Positions 1-8,591 of a DNA stretch of 64,000 nt are shown here, piece after piece (the first letter of the stretch is position 1; the number at the start of each line of letters is the position of its first letter). The translations under genes and the position numbers were made by a program. The stretch is from Lachnospiraceae bacterium (GTDB taxonomy: Bacteria; Bacillota; Clostridia; Lachnospirales; Lachnospiraceae). The stretch spans positions 1 through 64,000 of the forward strand of contig JAFLTC010000006.1 of the NCBI GenBank assembly GCA_022510615.1, given 5' to 3'. The notes below the pieces were generated by a model. The model made no database searches, was not told the origin of the DNA, and saw only the letters and a program-made list of their open reading frames with translations.

Positions 1-5
1 AGAAC

Positions 6-982
6 ATGTTCGGACAGTTAATTGATATTTTAAAGAAAAGCCCAAAAAAATTGTGTTTACAGAGGGAAGTGACCCACGCATTCTGGAAGCTTCTTCACGT
101 TTGCTTGCCAGTACCTTTTTAGCGCCGGTACTGATTGGAAATTCAGAGGAAATTGCGAAGGCGGCAGAGGAAAGCGGTTTTAATATTCGCGGTGCAGAGA
201 TTATTGACCCGGCACTTTATGAAGAAATTGATGAAATGGCAGACTGCCTGTATGAAATCCGTAAGGAAAAGGGAATGACAAGAGAGCAGGCGAAGGAGAC
301 TTGTCTGCAGGCGAACTATTTCGGAACGATGTTAGTGAAAATGGGAAAGGCAGATGCTCTTTTGGGTGGTGCGACCTATTCTACGGCAGATACGGTGCGT
401 CCGGCACTGCAGATTATTAAGACAAAGCCGGGAAAGAATATGGTGGCTTCCTGCTTTATTCTCGTTCGTGAGTCTGTTACCGGCGGTAACTCGGTGCTTG
501 CCATGGGTGACTGTGCCATTAACATTAACCCGACTGAGGACGAGCTTGTGGAAATTGCCATAGATTGCGCGGAATGTGCAAGGACATTCGGTATTGACCC
601 GAGACTTGGATTTTTGAGTTATTCCACTTTCGGATCCGGCAGCGGTGAGGCCGTGGATAAAATGAGAAATGCAGCAGAGAAGACGAAGAAGGCAGCACCG
701 GAACTTCCGATTGTAGGAGAGGTTCAGTTTGATGCAGCGGTTTCTCCTCGTGTGGCACGTACGAAGTGCCCTGGTAACGAAGTGGCCGGTACAGTAAATA
801 CCTTTATTTTCCCGGATATCAGTTCAGGAAATATCGGATATAAAATTGCACAGCGTCTTGGTAATTTCGAGGCCTATGGTCCGATTATGCTCGGATTAAA
901 TGCACCGATTAATGACTTGTCCCGTGGATGTAACGCACAGGAGGTATATTCCATGGCGATTGTTACGGCGGCGCTGGCATAA
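6..982 (+). CDS. pta: Phosphate acetyltransferase, 5' end frameshifted
   Basis: Phosphotransacetylase interconverts acetyl-CoA and acetyl phosphate in acetate fermentation, normally beside acetate kinase (not visible here). The continuous ORF (309 aa from a GTG at 53) has typical Pta sequence: FTEGSDPR near the N-terminus, ADALLGG, and a C-terminal GPIMLGLNAPINDLSRGC. The natural start appears to be the ATG at 6 (MFGQLIDILKKSPK), which is in a different frame. Adding one A to the A7 run at 44-50 joins the two parts into a protein of about 325 aa, the usual Pta length. This is either a sequencing or assembly indel, or a real slippage site. The family call is very secure; the state of the 5' end is not. 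The ribosome-binding site lies outside the window. Confidence 0.93.
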
Positions 983-1067
983 TAATAAATAGAAAAAGGT
1001 ATTTGTTTTTTTAGCATTTTTGCCGATATACACCATATATGTACGGACTGTACGGATTGGAGGGTAT

Positions 1068-4000
1068 ATGAGAAGAAGAAAAATTCAGACACTCCTTGGA
1101 ATCGGGCTTTTAGCAGGGGCAGCAGGACTTCTTCTGCCGGGCAGTATCAGTCAGGCAAAGAAGGTAGTGCCAAAGAAAATAGCCATATCTGCAAAAAAGA
1201 AAACCCTGACCGTAGGAGATACCTATAAAATTACATATAGCGTAAAGCCAAAGAAGGTAAAAAATAAAAAAGTGTCCTTCACTTCGTCGAAAAAAAGCGT
1301 AGCGGCGGTTTCCAAAAAGGGAGTCGTTACGGCAAAGAAGGCGGGAAAAGCAGTTATTACTCTTCGTGCCAAAGCGAAAAAGACAGTGAAGGCGAAGGTT
1401 ACCATTACCGTAAAGGAAAAGGAAACAACACCTCTGTTTGCGCAGGGAGGACTGATTGTATTCGGTCCGGCTTTGCCTTCCGATTCGACATCTTCCGGCG
1501 TTCAGACAATAGCAGCACCTACGGCGATTATGATGCAGGAGACACTGGAACTGGCACCTGGCGAGAGGTATCAGATGACGGCTACTTTAGTGCCGGCGAC
1601 AGCTACTGGAACCATTACTTATTCCTGTGATTTCCAAGGTGGAATTAATGTATATTCAAACGGGAGCATTTATGTAACCGAAGATACGCCGCCGGGAACG
1701 GAAGCTAATATTAAAGCGACATGCGGCGGTGTCAGTGCGATTTGCCATCTGACAGTGTCCAATGGTGGTTGTGACCATATATGGAACAGTGGCAGCATTA
1801 CGACCCCTCCTGGGTGTCTGACATACGGTGTAAAGACCTACACCTGTACGAAATGTCGTAAAACAAAGACAGAGGAGGTTGCACCGGCAGGACATGTCTG
1901 GGATACCGGCAAAAAGTTAGAGGAGCCAACCTGTACCACGAATGGAAAAGTGCTCTATACATGTCGGGTTTGCCTACTTGAGAAAGAAGAATCTACTCCG
2001 GCAAACGGACACACATGGGAAAATGGTGAGTTAATAAAGGAACCAACCTGTACCGGAAAGGGTAAAAAACAATATACTTGCAGCGTTTGTGATGCGGAAA
2101 AAACAGAAGCCGTTGATGCACTGGGACATACATGGGATGGCGGGGAGAGAACAAAAGAACCTACCTGTACATCCCAGGGTAAAATTACCTATCACTGTAC
2201 AGTAGAGGGTTGTAAAGGGACGAAAACCGAATCCATCGAGGCGACAGGGCACACGTATAATTATGGTTCGATCACAACGGAGCCTACCTGTACGGCTCAG
2301 GGAGTCCGTACCAGTGAATGTCTGGTGTGCGGCCAAAAGATGACTGTCAAGGTGCCGGCACTGGGTCATGATATGGATGCGGGCAAGGTGACGAAGGAAG
2401 CGACCTGCACAAGATCCGGGACCAAAACATATACCTGTAATCTTTGTGGATACCAAAAGACTGAGGCCATTCATGCGTTGCAGCACGACTGGGGCGACTA
2501 TGTAATTAATAAAGAAGCGACCTGTACTACGAAGGGAAACAAATCACAGTATTGTAAAAGATGTAATCAACAAGGTCCTATTGTGGGAATTGCGGAAACC
2601 GGACATACCTTTGATGACGGCAAAGTCACAAAGGAACCGGCGTGTGCCAGTAGCGGTATGAAGGTTTTTACATGCGAAACCTGCGGTTTGGAGAAAAAGA
2701 GTGCGATAAAATCACTGGGGCATGACTGGGATGATGATTATACTGTTGATGTGGATCCGACCTGTACGGCAAATGGTAAAAAATCCATTCACTGTAAAAG
2801 GTGTACGGTTATTCAATGCGATTCTGCGATAAAACCGCTGGGGCACGATTACAGTGTTGCCGAAGTAAAGAAACAGGCAGCCTGCACGGAGGAAGGTCTG
2901 TTGCATTATGATTGTCAGCGGGACGGATGTAAGAGCTGGAAAGAAGAACCGGTTCCGGCGACGGGACATTCCTATAGTGATGATTATATTACAGATGAAG
3001 AGCCGACCTGTACTTTGCCAGGTAGCAAATCAAAGCATTGCCAGACCTGCGGATATTTATCCGATGTGAAGGTAATACCGGCAAAGGGACATGAGTGGGG
3101 CAACTGGAGTAATGCGGCGGGAGCCACCTGTACCGAGGCTGGTACCAAGGAGAGAACCTGTGGTGTCTGCCATACCGTGGAGAGTGCCGGTGTTCCGGCA
3201 ACAGGACATACCCGTGATGCCTCCGGTGCCTGTGCGAAATGTGGTAATCAGGTCACATATGAGTACACAATATCGTCCGAGTGGAATTATTCGCTGGACG
3301 GCACCTCGAAAATAATTACTCTTCGTTCTTACAAGGGTCAGAAGGAATACATTACGATACCGGCTGAGATGAATATCGTGGCAGACGGTGTTTCCACGAC
3401 ATATACAGTAACCTTCAAGGCATGCGAGGCCAGAGAATCAACAGGGGTTTTCACTGCCAGCGGAAGGAAATGTGATGTTAAAGGAGTACGTTTTGGAGTT
3501 GGAATGAGGCTTGAGGATATTTCCTATTTATTCTACAACTGCAAGTCTCTGGAAGAGGTTTCCGACATACCGGATACAGTCACCAATATGTATGCTACCT
3601 TTAAGGGCTGTGAGAACCTGACTTCTGTCAGCGGCGGATTGCCGGATGGTATTACTGAGCTTAAGAATACATTTGAAAATTGTACTTCTTTGCAGACTTC
3701 GCCGGAGATACCGAATACAGTAACGAGCCTCTACGCTACCTTTAAAAATGCGACGGCACTGGTCGTGGCACCGGAGATACCGGCAGGAGTTACTAGTATG
3801 GACTGGACCTTTGGTGGATGTAAAAGCCTTTTGATGCCTCCGGAGTTACCGGATGCGTTGACGGGTATGACAAATACCTTTAGTGACTGCATTGCCTTAC
3901 AGGAGGTTCCGGCGTCGATTCCGGCAGGTGTGACGAGATTGACAATGACATATTACGGTTGTACTTCGCTGACAATGGCACCGGCAGTACCTTCCACGGT

Positions 4001-4112
4001 GCAAATCATGGAATATACATATAAAAATTGTACGAGTCTGACCTATGCAGCACCGATTCCATCTGCGGTAAAACAGACAGATGTGTTTGCCGGTTGCAGC
4101 AGTCTGAAATAA
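1068..4112 (+). CDS. Secreted surface protein: Big_2-like domain, 12 Cys-rich repeats, BspA/DUF285-like C-terminus
   Basis: 1014 aa. The start was moved from the ORF-track TTG to the ATG at 1068, which follows GGAGGG and begins a signal peptide (MRRRK, then a hydrophobic stretch, then SQAKK). Order: signal peptide (1-30); lysine-rich bacterial Ig-like domain (about 30-120, ending KAKVTITVKEKE); a second Ig-like segment (about 145-230); 12 tandem repeats of about 40 residues, each with EPTCT, then YxCxxC, then a closing GH (about 234-725); then a leucine-rich region with repeated TF..C.sL units, like BspA or Listeria/Mycoplasma DUF285 repeats. No LPXTG motif, SLH domain or C-terminal membrane anchor is visible. 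It is probably an adhesin or cell-surface display protein. The function is unknown; the C...CxxC...H spacing suggests metal binding or disulfides (inference). A strong terminator follows. Confidence 0.85.
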   Translation: MRRRKIQTLLGIGLLAGAAGLLLPGSISQAKKVVPKKIAISAKKKTLTVGDTYKITYSVKPKKVKNKKVSFTSSKKSVAAVSKKGVVTAKKAGKAVITLRAKAKKTVKAKVTITVKEKETTPLFAQGGLIVFGPALPSDSTSSGVQTIAAPTAIMMQETLELAPGERYQMTATLVPATATGTITYSCDFQGGINVYSNGSIYVTEDTPPGTEANIKATCGGVSAICHLTVSNGGCDHIWNSGSITTPPGCLTYGVKTYTCTKCRKTKTEEVAPAGHVWDTGKKLEEPTCTTNGKVLYTCRVCLLEKEESTPANGHTWENGELIKEPTCTGKGKKQYTCSVCDAEKTEAVDALGHTWDGGERTKEPTCTSQGKITYHCTVEGCKGTKTESIEATGHTYNYGSITTEPTCTAQGVRTSECLVCGQKMTVKVPALGHDMDAGKVTKEATCTRSGTKTYTCNLCGYQKTEAIHALQHDWGDYVINKEATCTTKGNKSQYCKRCNQQGPIVGIAETGHTFDDGKVTKEPACASSGMKVFTCETCGLEKKSAIKSLGHDWDDDYTVDVDPTCTANGKKSIHCKRCTVIQCDSAIKPLGHDYSVAEVKKQAACTEEGLLHYDCQRDGCKSWKEEPVPATGHSYSDDYITDEEPTCTLPGSKSKHCQTCGYLSDVKVIPAKGHEWGNWSNAAGATCTEAGTKERTCGVCHTVESAGVPATGHTRDASGACAKCGNQVTYEYTISSEWNYSLDGTSKIITLRSYKGQKEYITIPAEMNIVADGVSTTYTVTFKACEARESTGVFTASGRKCDVKGVRFGVGMRLEDISYLFYNCKSLEEVSDIPDTVTNMYATFKGCENLTSVSGGLPDGITELKNTFENCTSLQTSPEIPNTVTSLYATFKNATALVVAPEIPAGVTSMDWTFGGCKSLLMPPELPDALTGMTNTFSDCIALQEVPASIPAGVTRLTMTYYGCTSLTMAPAVPSTVQIMEYTYKNCTSLTYAAPIPSAVKQTDVFAGCSSLK
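1768..3252 (+). repeat. 12 tandem Cys/His protein repeats (about 120 bp each)
   Basis: Within the surface protein, units follow the pattern [W/Y]..G...KEPTCT..G...Y.C..C...K.E.....GH, with a partial thirteenth unit ending ACAKCGN. The units differ considerably at DNA level, so the array is old rather than recently expanded. Unit length is 38-41 codons. Confidence 0.85.
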
Positions 4113-4128
4113 AGGATAGTCAAATTCT

Positions 4129-4170
4129 AAAACACTTGCTATAATGGGATTGTTATAGCAAGTGTTTTTT
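4129..4170 (+). terminator. Intrinsic terminator after the Cys-repeat surface protein
   Basis: Perfect 16-bp stem AAAACACTTGCTATAA / TTATAGCAAGTGTTTT with an 8-nt loop, followed by more T residues. Confidence 0.93.
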
Positions 4171-4213
4171 GTTTTGGGAATAAGATAGTGTGACGTTTCG
4201 GAAGGGAGACTAT

Positions 4214-5701
4214 ATGAAAGCGGAAATTCAGGTAAATAAGGAAAAGGTAATCAGTGAAATTGATAATCGTTTGTATGGTTCTTTTATTGAGCATCTGGGA
4301 CGTGCTGTTTATCATGGGATTTATGAGCCGAATCATGAGACGGCGGATGATATGGGATTTCGTCAGGATGTACTGGATACGGTTCGAGAAATGGAAGTGC
4401 CTCTTGTGCGGTATCCGGGCGGAAACTTTGTGTCGGGGTATCACTGGGAGGACGGAACAGGAGATAGGGCAAAGCGACCGAAGCGGATGGAGCTGGCCTG
4501 GAGTTCCGTGGAAACCAATGAGGTAGGAATCGATGAATTTCAGGAGTGGGCAAAGCGTGTCGGAACGGATATTATGATGGCGGTCAATCTTGGCACCAGA
4601 GGTCCGGAGGAGGCAGGTAACGTAGTAGAATACTGTAATTCCAGGACGGATACACATTTTGCCAATATGCGCCGGGAAAATGGATTTGAGGAACCCTTTG
4701 GCATCCGCACATGGTGTCTGGGAAATGAAATGGACGGACCATGGCAGATTGGCCATAAGACACCGAAAGAGTATGCAAGAACTGCCTGTGAAGCGGCAAA
4801 AATTATGAAATGGACCGATGAGACCATTGAACTGGTGGCCTGTGGAAGCTCCCATCAGAATATGGAAACCTTTGGTGAGTGGGAGGAAACGGTACTGAGA
4901 GAGGCTTATGAGCATATTGATTATTTGTCCATGCACGAGTACTATGGGAATCCGGACAACGATACACCGGGGTATCTCGGATGTTCTATAGATATGGATA
5001 ATTTTATTACGAAGGTGGCTACCATCTGTGATAAAATAAAAAAAGAAAAGGGCAGTGATAAGGATATTTATTTGTCCTTTGACGAGTGGAATGTCTGGTT
5101 TCATTCCCAGGAGCAGGATAAGAAGGTGCCGAGATGGCAAATAGCACCGCCACTTCTGGAGGATATTTATAACATGGAGGATGCTCTGGTGGTGGGCTGC
5201 CTTCTAAACACGCTGATTAACCATGCTGATCGTGTAAAAATTGCCTGTCTGGCTCAGCTTGTCAATGTCATTGCACCGATTATGACGGTAAACGGGGGAA
5301 AAATGTGGCTTCAGACGATTTTTTATCCTTATATGTATGCCTGCCGTTATGGACGGGGCAAGGCAATGAAAACCGAAGTGGCTTGTGATACCTATTCAGC
5401 GGGTGGAAAAGAGGCGATTCCCTATGTGGACTGCTCCGTTGTATGGAACGAGGAAAAGGATGGAGTAACGATTTTTGTCGTCAACCGGAATCTGAAGGAT
5501 GCGGTGGAGACCAGCTTTTCTCTGGCAGGTTTTGAGGACTACAAAATGATAGAGCACAAAGTGCTTGACCATGAGGATATGAAGGCGGTAAACTCACCGG
5601 AGAAGCCGGATACCGTTGTTCCAAGAGAGGGTGTCGGTATGGAGAACGGGACTGTTACACTGGAGCCCCATTCTTATCACATGATTCGTCTAAAAAAATG
5701 A
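4214..5701 (+). CDS. abfA: Alpha-L-arabinofuranosidase, glycoside hydrolase family 51
   Basis: 495 aa; releases terminal L-arabinofuranose from arabinan or arabinoxylan oligosaccharides. The start is the ATG at 4214 after GAAGGGAGAC rather than the upstream ORF-track start. GH51 hallmarks are clear: the N-terminal SFIEHLGRAVYHGIYEP, YPGGNFVSGYHWEDG, the acid/base Glu in LGNEMDGPWQ, and the nucleophile Glu in FDEWNVW, followed by a C-terminal beta domain. There is no signal peptide, so it acts in the cytoplasm on imported oligosaccharides. It stands alone, 19 bp from metF; the FGGY kinase at 26.5 kb is a plausible downstream partner but is not linked. Confidence 0.94.
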   Translation: MKAEIQVNKEKVISEIDNRLYGSFIEHLGRAVYHGIYEPNHETADDMGFRQDVLDTVREMEVPLVRYPGGNFVSGYHWEDGTGDRAKRPKRMELAWSSVETNEVGIDEFQEWAKRVGTDIMMAVNLGTRGPEEAGNVVEYCNSRTDTHFANMRRENGFEEPFGIRTWCLGNEMDGPWQIGHKTPKEYARTACEAAKIMKWTDETIELVACGSSHQNMETFGEWEETVLREAYEHIDYLSMHEYYGNPDNDTPGYLGCSIDMDNFITKVATICDKIKKEKGSDKDIYLSFDEWNVWFHSQEQDKKVPRWQIAPPLLEDIYNMEDALVVGCLLNTLINHADRVKIACLAQLVNVIAPIMTVNGGKMWLQTIFYPYMYACRYGRGKAMKTEVACDTYSAGGKEAIPYVDCSVVWNEEKDGVTIFVVNRNLKDAVETSFSLAGFEDYKMIEHKVLDHEDMKAVNSPEKPDTVVPREGVGMENGTVTLEPHSYHMIRLKK

Positions 5702-5720
5702 CAGGATTAGGAGAAAAGAC

Positions 5721-6572
5721 ATGATAAAAGATTATTTTCACAAAAAGAGACCAATCTATTCATTGGAGGTTTTTCCTCCGAAAAAGGATACCGATGTATC
5801 CGTGATATATGATGCACTGGATGAGTTTAAAGCATTGCACCCAACCTTTATCAGCGTTACCTACGGGGCCGGCGGAAATACGGCAGAGAATACTTTCGCT
5901 ATTGCCTCTTACGTTCAGAACCAGTGCGGAATTGAGGCACTGACCCATTTAACCTGTGCTGCCATTCCGGATAAGCTGTTTCTGACTAATTTTTTGACGA
6001 ACTTGTACCGAAACGGCATACATAATTTGCTTGCCCTGCGGGGGGATAAACCGGTATGGATGGATGAGAAGCAGTTTCGGGCACGCTACTATGAGCATGC
6101 CTCGGATTTGATAGTGGATGTAAAGGAGAGCTATGATTTTAGCGTGGCAGGGGCCTGCTATCCGGAGGTACATCAAGAGGCAGAAAGTCTGAAAGAGGAT
6201 GTTGCAAATCTGAAAATCAAGGTAGATAAGGGTGTGGATTTTCTGATTACCCAGATGTTTTATGATAATGATGCCTTCTATCGTTTTCTGGAGGAAGTGC
6301 GTAAGGCTGGTATTGAGGTCCCGGTACTGCCGGGGCTGATGCCGATTACCTCCTATGGGCAGATCAAAAATATTGTGGGAATGTCCGGCACAAAAATTCC
6401 GGAGGAGTTTATGAAAACCCTTGAGAAATATAAAGACAGTCCGGCAGATTTGAAAAAGGCGGGACTGGAATATACGAAAAAGCAGATGGGGGATTTGCTG
6501 GAACACGGTGTGGATGGGATTCATCTGTATTCTATGAATAAAGTAGAAATTGCGAAGGCAATCTATGAATAA
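5721..6572 (+). CDS. metF: 5,10-methylenetetrahydrofolate reductase
   Basis: 283 aa, flavin-dependent reduction of methylene-THF to methyl-THF for methionine synthesis. The N-terminal SLEVFPPKKD and the barrel motifs TYGAGG, LALRGD and QMFYDND are typical of MetF. The length matches the short bacterial form without an extra domain. RBS AGGAG is 8 bp upstream of the ATG. It is 19 bp downstream of the GH51 gene and may be cotranscribed with it. Confidence 0.95.
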   Translation: MIKDYFHKKRPIYSLEVFPPKKDTDVSVIYDALDEFKALHPTFISVTYGAGGNTAENTFAIASYVQNQCGIEALTHLTCAAIPDKLFLTNFLTNLYRNGIHNLLALRGDKPVWMDEKQFRARYYEHASDLIVDVKESYDFSVAGACYPEVHQEAESLKEDVANLKIKVDKGVDFLITQMFYDNDAFYRFLEEVRKAGIEVPVLPGLMPITSYGQIKNIVGMSGTKIPEEFMKTLEKYKDSPADLKKAGLEYTKKQMGDLLEHGVDGIHLYSMNKVEIAKAIYE

Positions 6573-6598
6573 ATATCAAACAGAAAGGAGTGTGTATT

Positions 6599-7489
6599 TT
6601 GTCAGCTACGGATACAAATACTGGAATTGAACAAAAAAAGGGCAGCCATGTCTTGTCAGTAATGAAATTTTTATGGGAATATGTGATGCTGGCGTTGGGA
6701 GCTGCCGTAGCCGCTTTTGCTATCGAAGAATTTCTGGTGCCATGTACCATTTTGGATGGTGGTGTGGTGGGAATCAGTATTATGGTAAACAATCTGTTAG
6801 GGATTCGTCTGAGTATACTGACTCTGGTGTTCAATATTCCTTTTCTGCTTGTTGGCTATAAAGTGCTGGGGAAGAAATTTTTGGCAAAGGCCGCTTTTTC
6901 CATGATGATGTTCTCATTCTTTCTGGAAATATTTTCGCCGATGCAAAATATGACCCAGGAATATCTTTTGGCAGTCTGCTTTGGCGGTATCGTCCTCGGG
7001 GTCGGTGTGGGACTGGTAATTTCTTTTGGTGGCTGCTTAGATGGCACAGAGACGGTGGCGATTCTTCTGAACCGAAAATTCAACCTTCCGGTGGGAAGAA
7101 CTGTCTTGGTTTTTAATGTAATCATTTATTCTGTGGCAGGATTTTTGTTCGGATTTGACCGGGCAATGTACAGCCTGCTCACCTACTATATTGCATCTAA
7201 GGTTCTGGATATTGTGGAAAACGGAATGGATCAGGCGAAGGCTGCCATGATTATTACGGATGAAGGAAAAGAGATTGCAGACATGATATATAAACGGATG
7301 GGACGGACCGTGACAGTATTAGAAGGTGAGGGATTAATCAGCGGGCGCAAGGACGTTATTTATTGCGTATTGAACCGCTTAGAGGTGTATGAGCTGAAAA
7401 AGCTGATTAATGAAGTCGATACCAGTGCTTTTATCGCTATTAATGAGGTTTCTGAGATTATTGGAAATCATATTAAGAAGAAGGGGTAA
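6599..7489 (+). CDS. YitT family membrane protein (DUF2179)
   Basis: 296 aa. The ORF-track GTG at 6590 overlaps the AAAGGAG ribosome-binding site. The TTG at 6599 (MSATDTN) has correct spacing and is preferred. About five membrane segments cover residues 20-200 (for example LALGAAVAAFAIEEFLV and GVGVGLVISFGG). A C-terminal cytosolic DUF2179 domain follows (AMIITDEGKEIADMI... SAFIAINEVSEI). YitT proteins are common Firmicutes membrane proteins of unsettled function, so no substrate is assigned. Confidence 0.9.
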   Translation: MSATDTNTGIEQKKGSHVLSVMKFLWEYVMLALGAAVAAFAIEEFLVPCTILDGGVVGISIMVNNLLGIRLSILTLVFNIPFLLVGYKVLGKKFLAKAAFSMMMFSFFLEIFSPMQNMTQEYLLAVCFGGIVLGVGVGLVISFGGCLDGTETVAILLNRKFNLPVGRTVLVFNVIIYSVAGFLFGFDRAMYSLLTYYIASKVLDIVENGMDQAKAAMIITDEGKEIADMIYKRMGRTVTVLEGEGLISGRKDVIYCVLNRLEVYELKKLINEVDTSAFIAINEVSEIIGNHIKKKG

Positions 7490-7490
7490 A

Positions 7491-7530
7491 AAAGCAACAA
7501 CCGCCACTCGGCAAAGTGAACGGTTGTTTA
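7491..7530 (-). terminator. Convergent terminator between the YitT and SEC-C genes
   Basis: Stem AACAACCG / CGGTTGTT with an inner CACT/AGTG helix. The T tract is on the minus strand (GCTTTTTT), so it mainly ends the SEC-C transcript and may also stop the YitT transcript. Confidence 0.75.
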
Positions 7531-7544
7531 GCAATAAATAACTA

Positions 7545-8051
7545 TTATCTGCCGCAGCAGTGCTTATATTTTTTGCCGCTGCCGCAAGGGCAAGGATCAT
7601 TTCGTCCGACTTTACGGTTCTCATTATGGATTGTACCGGATTCTTTCTGCTCCCGATATAGTTCCTTCCGGCGTTGCTCCGTCAAAATATCTTCCCACTG
7701 AGGAAGGTTATACAACCATTCAGCATTGCAGCCTACCATATTGTAATATAATTTTTCGGTATCCAGATCGATTTTTACTATGGTGTCCTTTTCCATAGTT
7801 TCAATCGGGTTTGTTTCTTTCAAGCTATCGTTGATGCCGTCCAGAAAACCTACCATCATAGAGAGGGGAACATCATATTTTTCTGCCAGTTCTTCTACCG
7901 TGCCCTCTACTACTTCCGAAGGATTGGATAAGAGCTGTTCGTAAATACCCTTTTCCAGATTAAAATAATTCTGCCAGAGTTTTTCCCCTTCTTTTGAATT
8001 TTGCATTTCCTCACTATATGCGTAATCACGCCATTCTTGTAATAGTGCCAT
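7545..8051 (-). CDS. SEC-C motif-containing protein
   Basis: 168 aa. A mostly helical, acidic N-terminal region of about 140 residues carries no domain I recognise. It is followed by a C-terminal SEC-C zinc motif, [16 protein letters not shown], the same module found at the SecA C-terminus, where it binds zinc and contacts SecB or ribosomes. RBS AAAGGAGG precedes the ATG at 8051. Role unknown; a ribosome- or chaperone-associated role is only an inference from the motif. Confidence 0.88.
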   Translation of the reverse strand: MALLQEWRDYAYSEEMQNSKEGEKLWQNYFNLEKGIYEQLLSNPSEVVEGTVEELAEKYDVPLSMMVGFLDGINDSLKETNPIETMEKDTIVKIDLDTEKLYYNMVGCNAEWLYNLPQWEDILTEQRRKELYREQKESGTIHNENRKVGRNDPCPCGSGKKYKHCCGR

Positions 8052-8149
8052 TGTTTTTTCCTCCTTTTGACAGTAATGAATATATCATAAATTGAAAAAA
8101 AATGCAAAAGTTTTGTATAAACGGAAAAAAAGCGGTAACAATATAACTA

Positions 8150-8295
8150 TCAGCAGAACAGAGTCGATTCCCCCTCTGCTCTGGACTGCTGTATTCTACC
8201 TATGACAAGGTTGAATACTTATCCTCCCCTTATGCCACGAAAGTGGCAAAACCTCCCAGCACCGGCAAGGACGTCGGTACTGGGAGATTTTTTAT
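8150..8295 (+). ncRNA. Putative structured non-coding RNA with its own terminator
   Basis: No ORF is present here. Four successive hairpins can be read. H1: CAGCAG...CTGCTG (8151-8191) enclosing CAGAG/CTCTG. H2: TATTCTACCT (8192-8201) / AGGTTGAATA (8208-8217) with a symmetric T-T mismatch. H3: GCCAC-GAAA-GTGGC (8234-8247), a GNRA-type tetraloop. H4: CTCCCAG (8253-8259)...CTGGGAG (8280-8286) followed by a T run. It does not match the tmRNA, SRP RNA, RNase P, T-box or common riboswitch consensus sequences that I know. It stands alone upstream of tRNA-Trp. A weak promoter-like pair (TTGTAT, 17 bp, TAACAA) lies just upstream. Confidence 0.55.
8253..8294 (+). terminator. Intrinsic terminator ending the putative ncRNA
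   Basis: CTCCCAG...ACCG / CGGT...CTGGGAG stem followed by ATTTTTTA. Confidence 0.85.
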
Positions 8296-8326
8296 GATTG
8301 CTATACTATTATGCCCTAAAATCTGC

Positions 8327-8355
8327 TTGACAAACAGACGGAAAAAATGTATTAT
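8327..8355 (+). promoter_or_regulatory. Sigma-A promoter of tRNA-Trp
   Basis: Perfect -35 TTGACA, 17-bp spacer, -10 TATTAT, about 35 bp before the tRNA. Confidence 0.85.
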
Positions 8356-8389
8356 GTTCAAGTGAGTGTTGGTACTTGCAAAAAAATAT

Positions 8390-8460
8390 AGGGGCATAGT
8401 TCATCGGTAGAATAAGAGTCTCCAAAACTCCAGAGCTGGGTTCGATTCCTAGTGCCCCTG
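8390..8460 (+). tRNA. tRNA-Trp (anticodon CCA)
   Basis: Complete 71-nt cloverleaf. Acceptor arms are AGGGGCA / TGCCCCT with discriminator G. The D-stem is GTTC/GAAT, the anticodon loop CTCCAAA (CCA), and the T-arm CTGGG-TTCGATT-CCTAG. The top anticodon-stem pair is mismatched. CCA is not encoded. It stands alone with its own promoter. Confidence 0.95.
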
Positions 8461-8591
8461 CTAAGGAAGGGCTGTAATCTGTGAAAACAGGATTGCAGCT
8501 TCTTTATTTTGTGAAAATTTTTTGCCATGCTTGTGACAAAAAAATTCATTAAAGTAACAGAAGAAAAAATGAATGGAGGTACGGGGCAGAG

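Noticed and set aside
4139-5140. 333-aa minus-strand ORF opposite the GH51 gene
   Set aside because: Lies entirely within a clear GH51 coding region, has no family features and no ribosome-binding site; antisense shadow.
5949-6524. 191-aa minus-strand ORF opposite metF
   Set aside because: Antisense to metF with no domain or start signal.
8150-8295. Assignment as tmRNA, SRP RNA or a known riboswitch
   Set aside because: No tmRNA tag frame or SRP GGAAG tetraloop signature, no riboswitch core I know, and no following gene to regulate; left as unassigned RNA.
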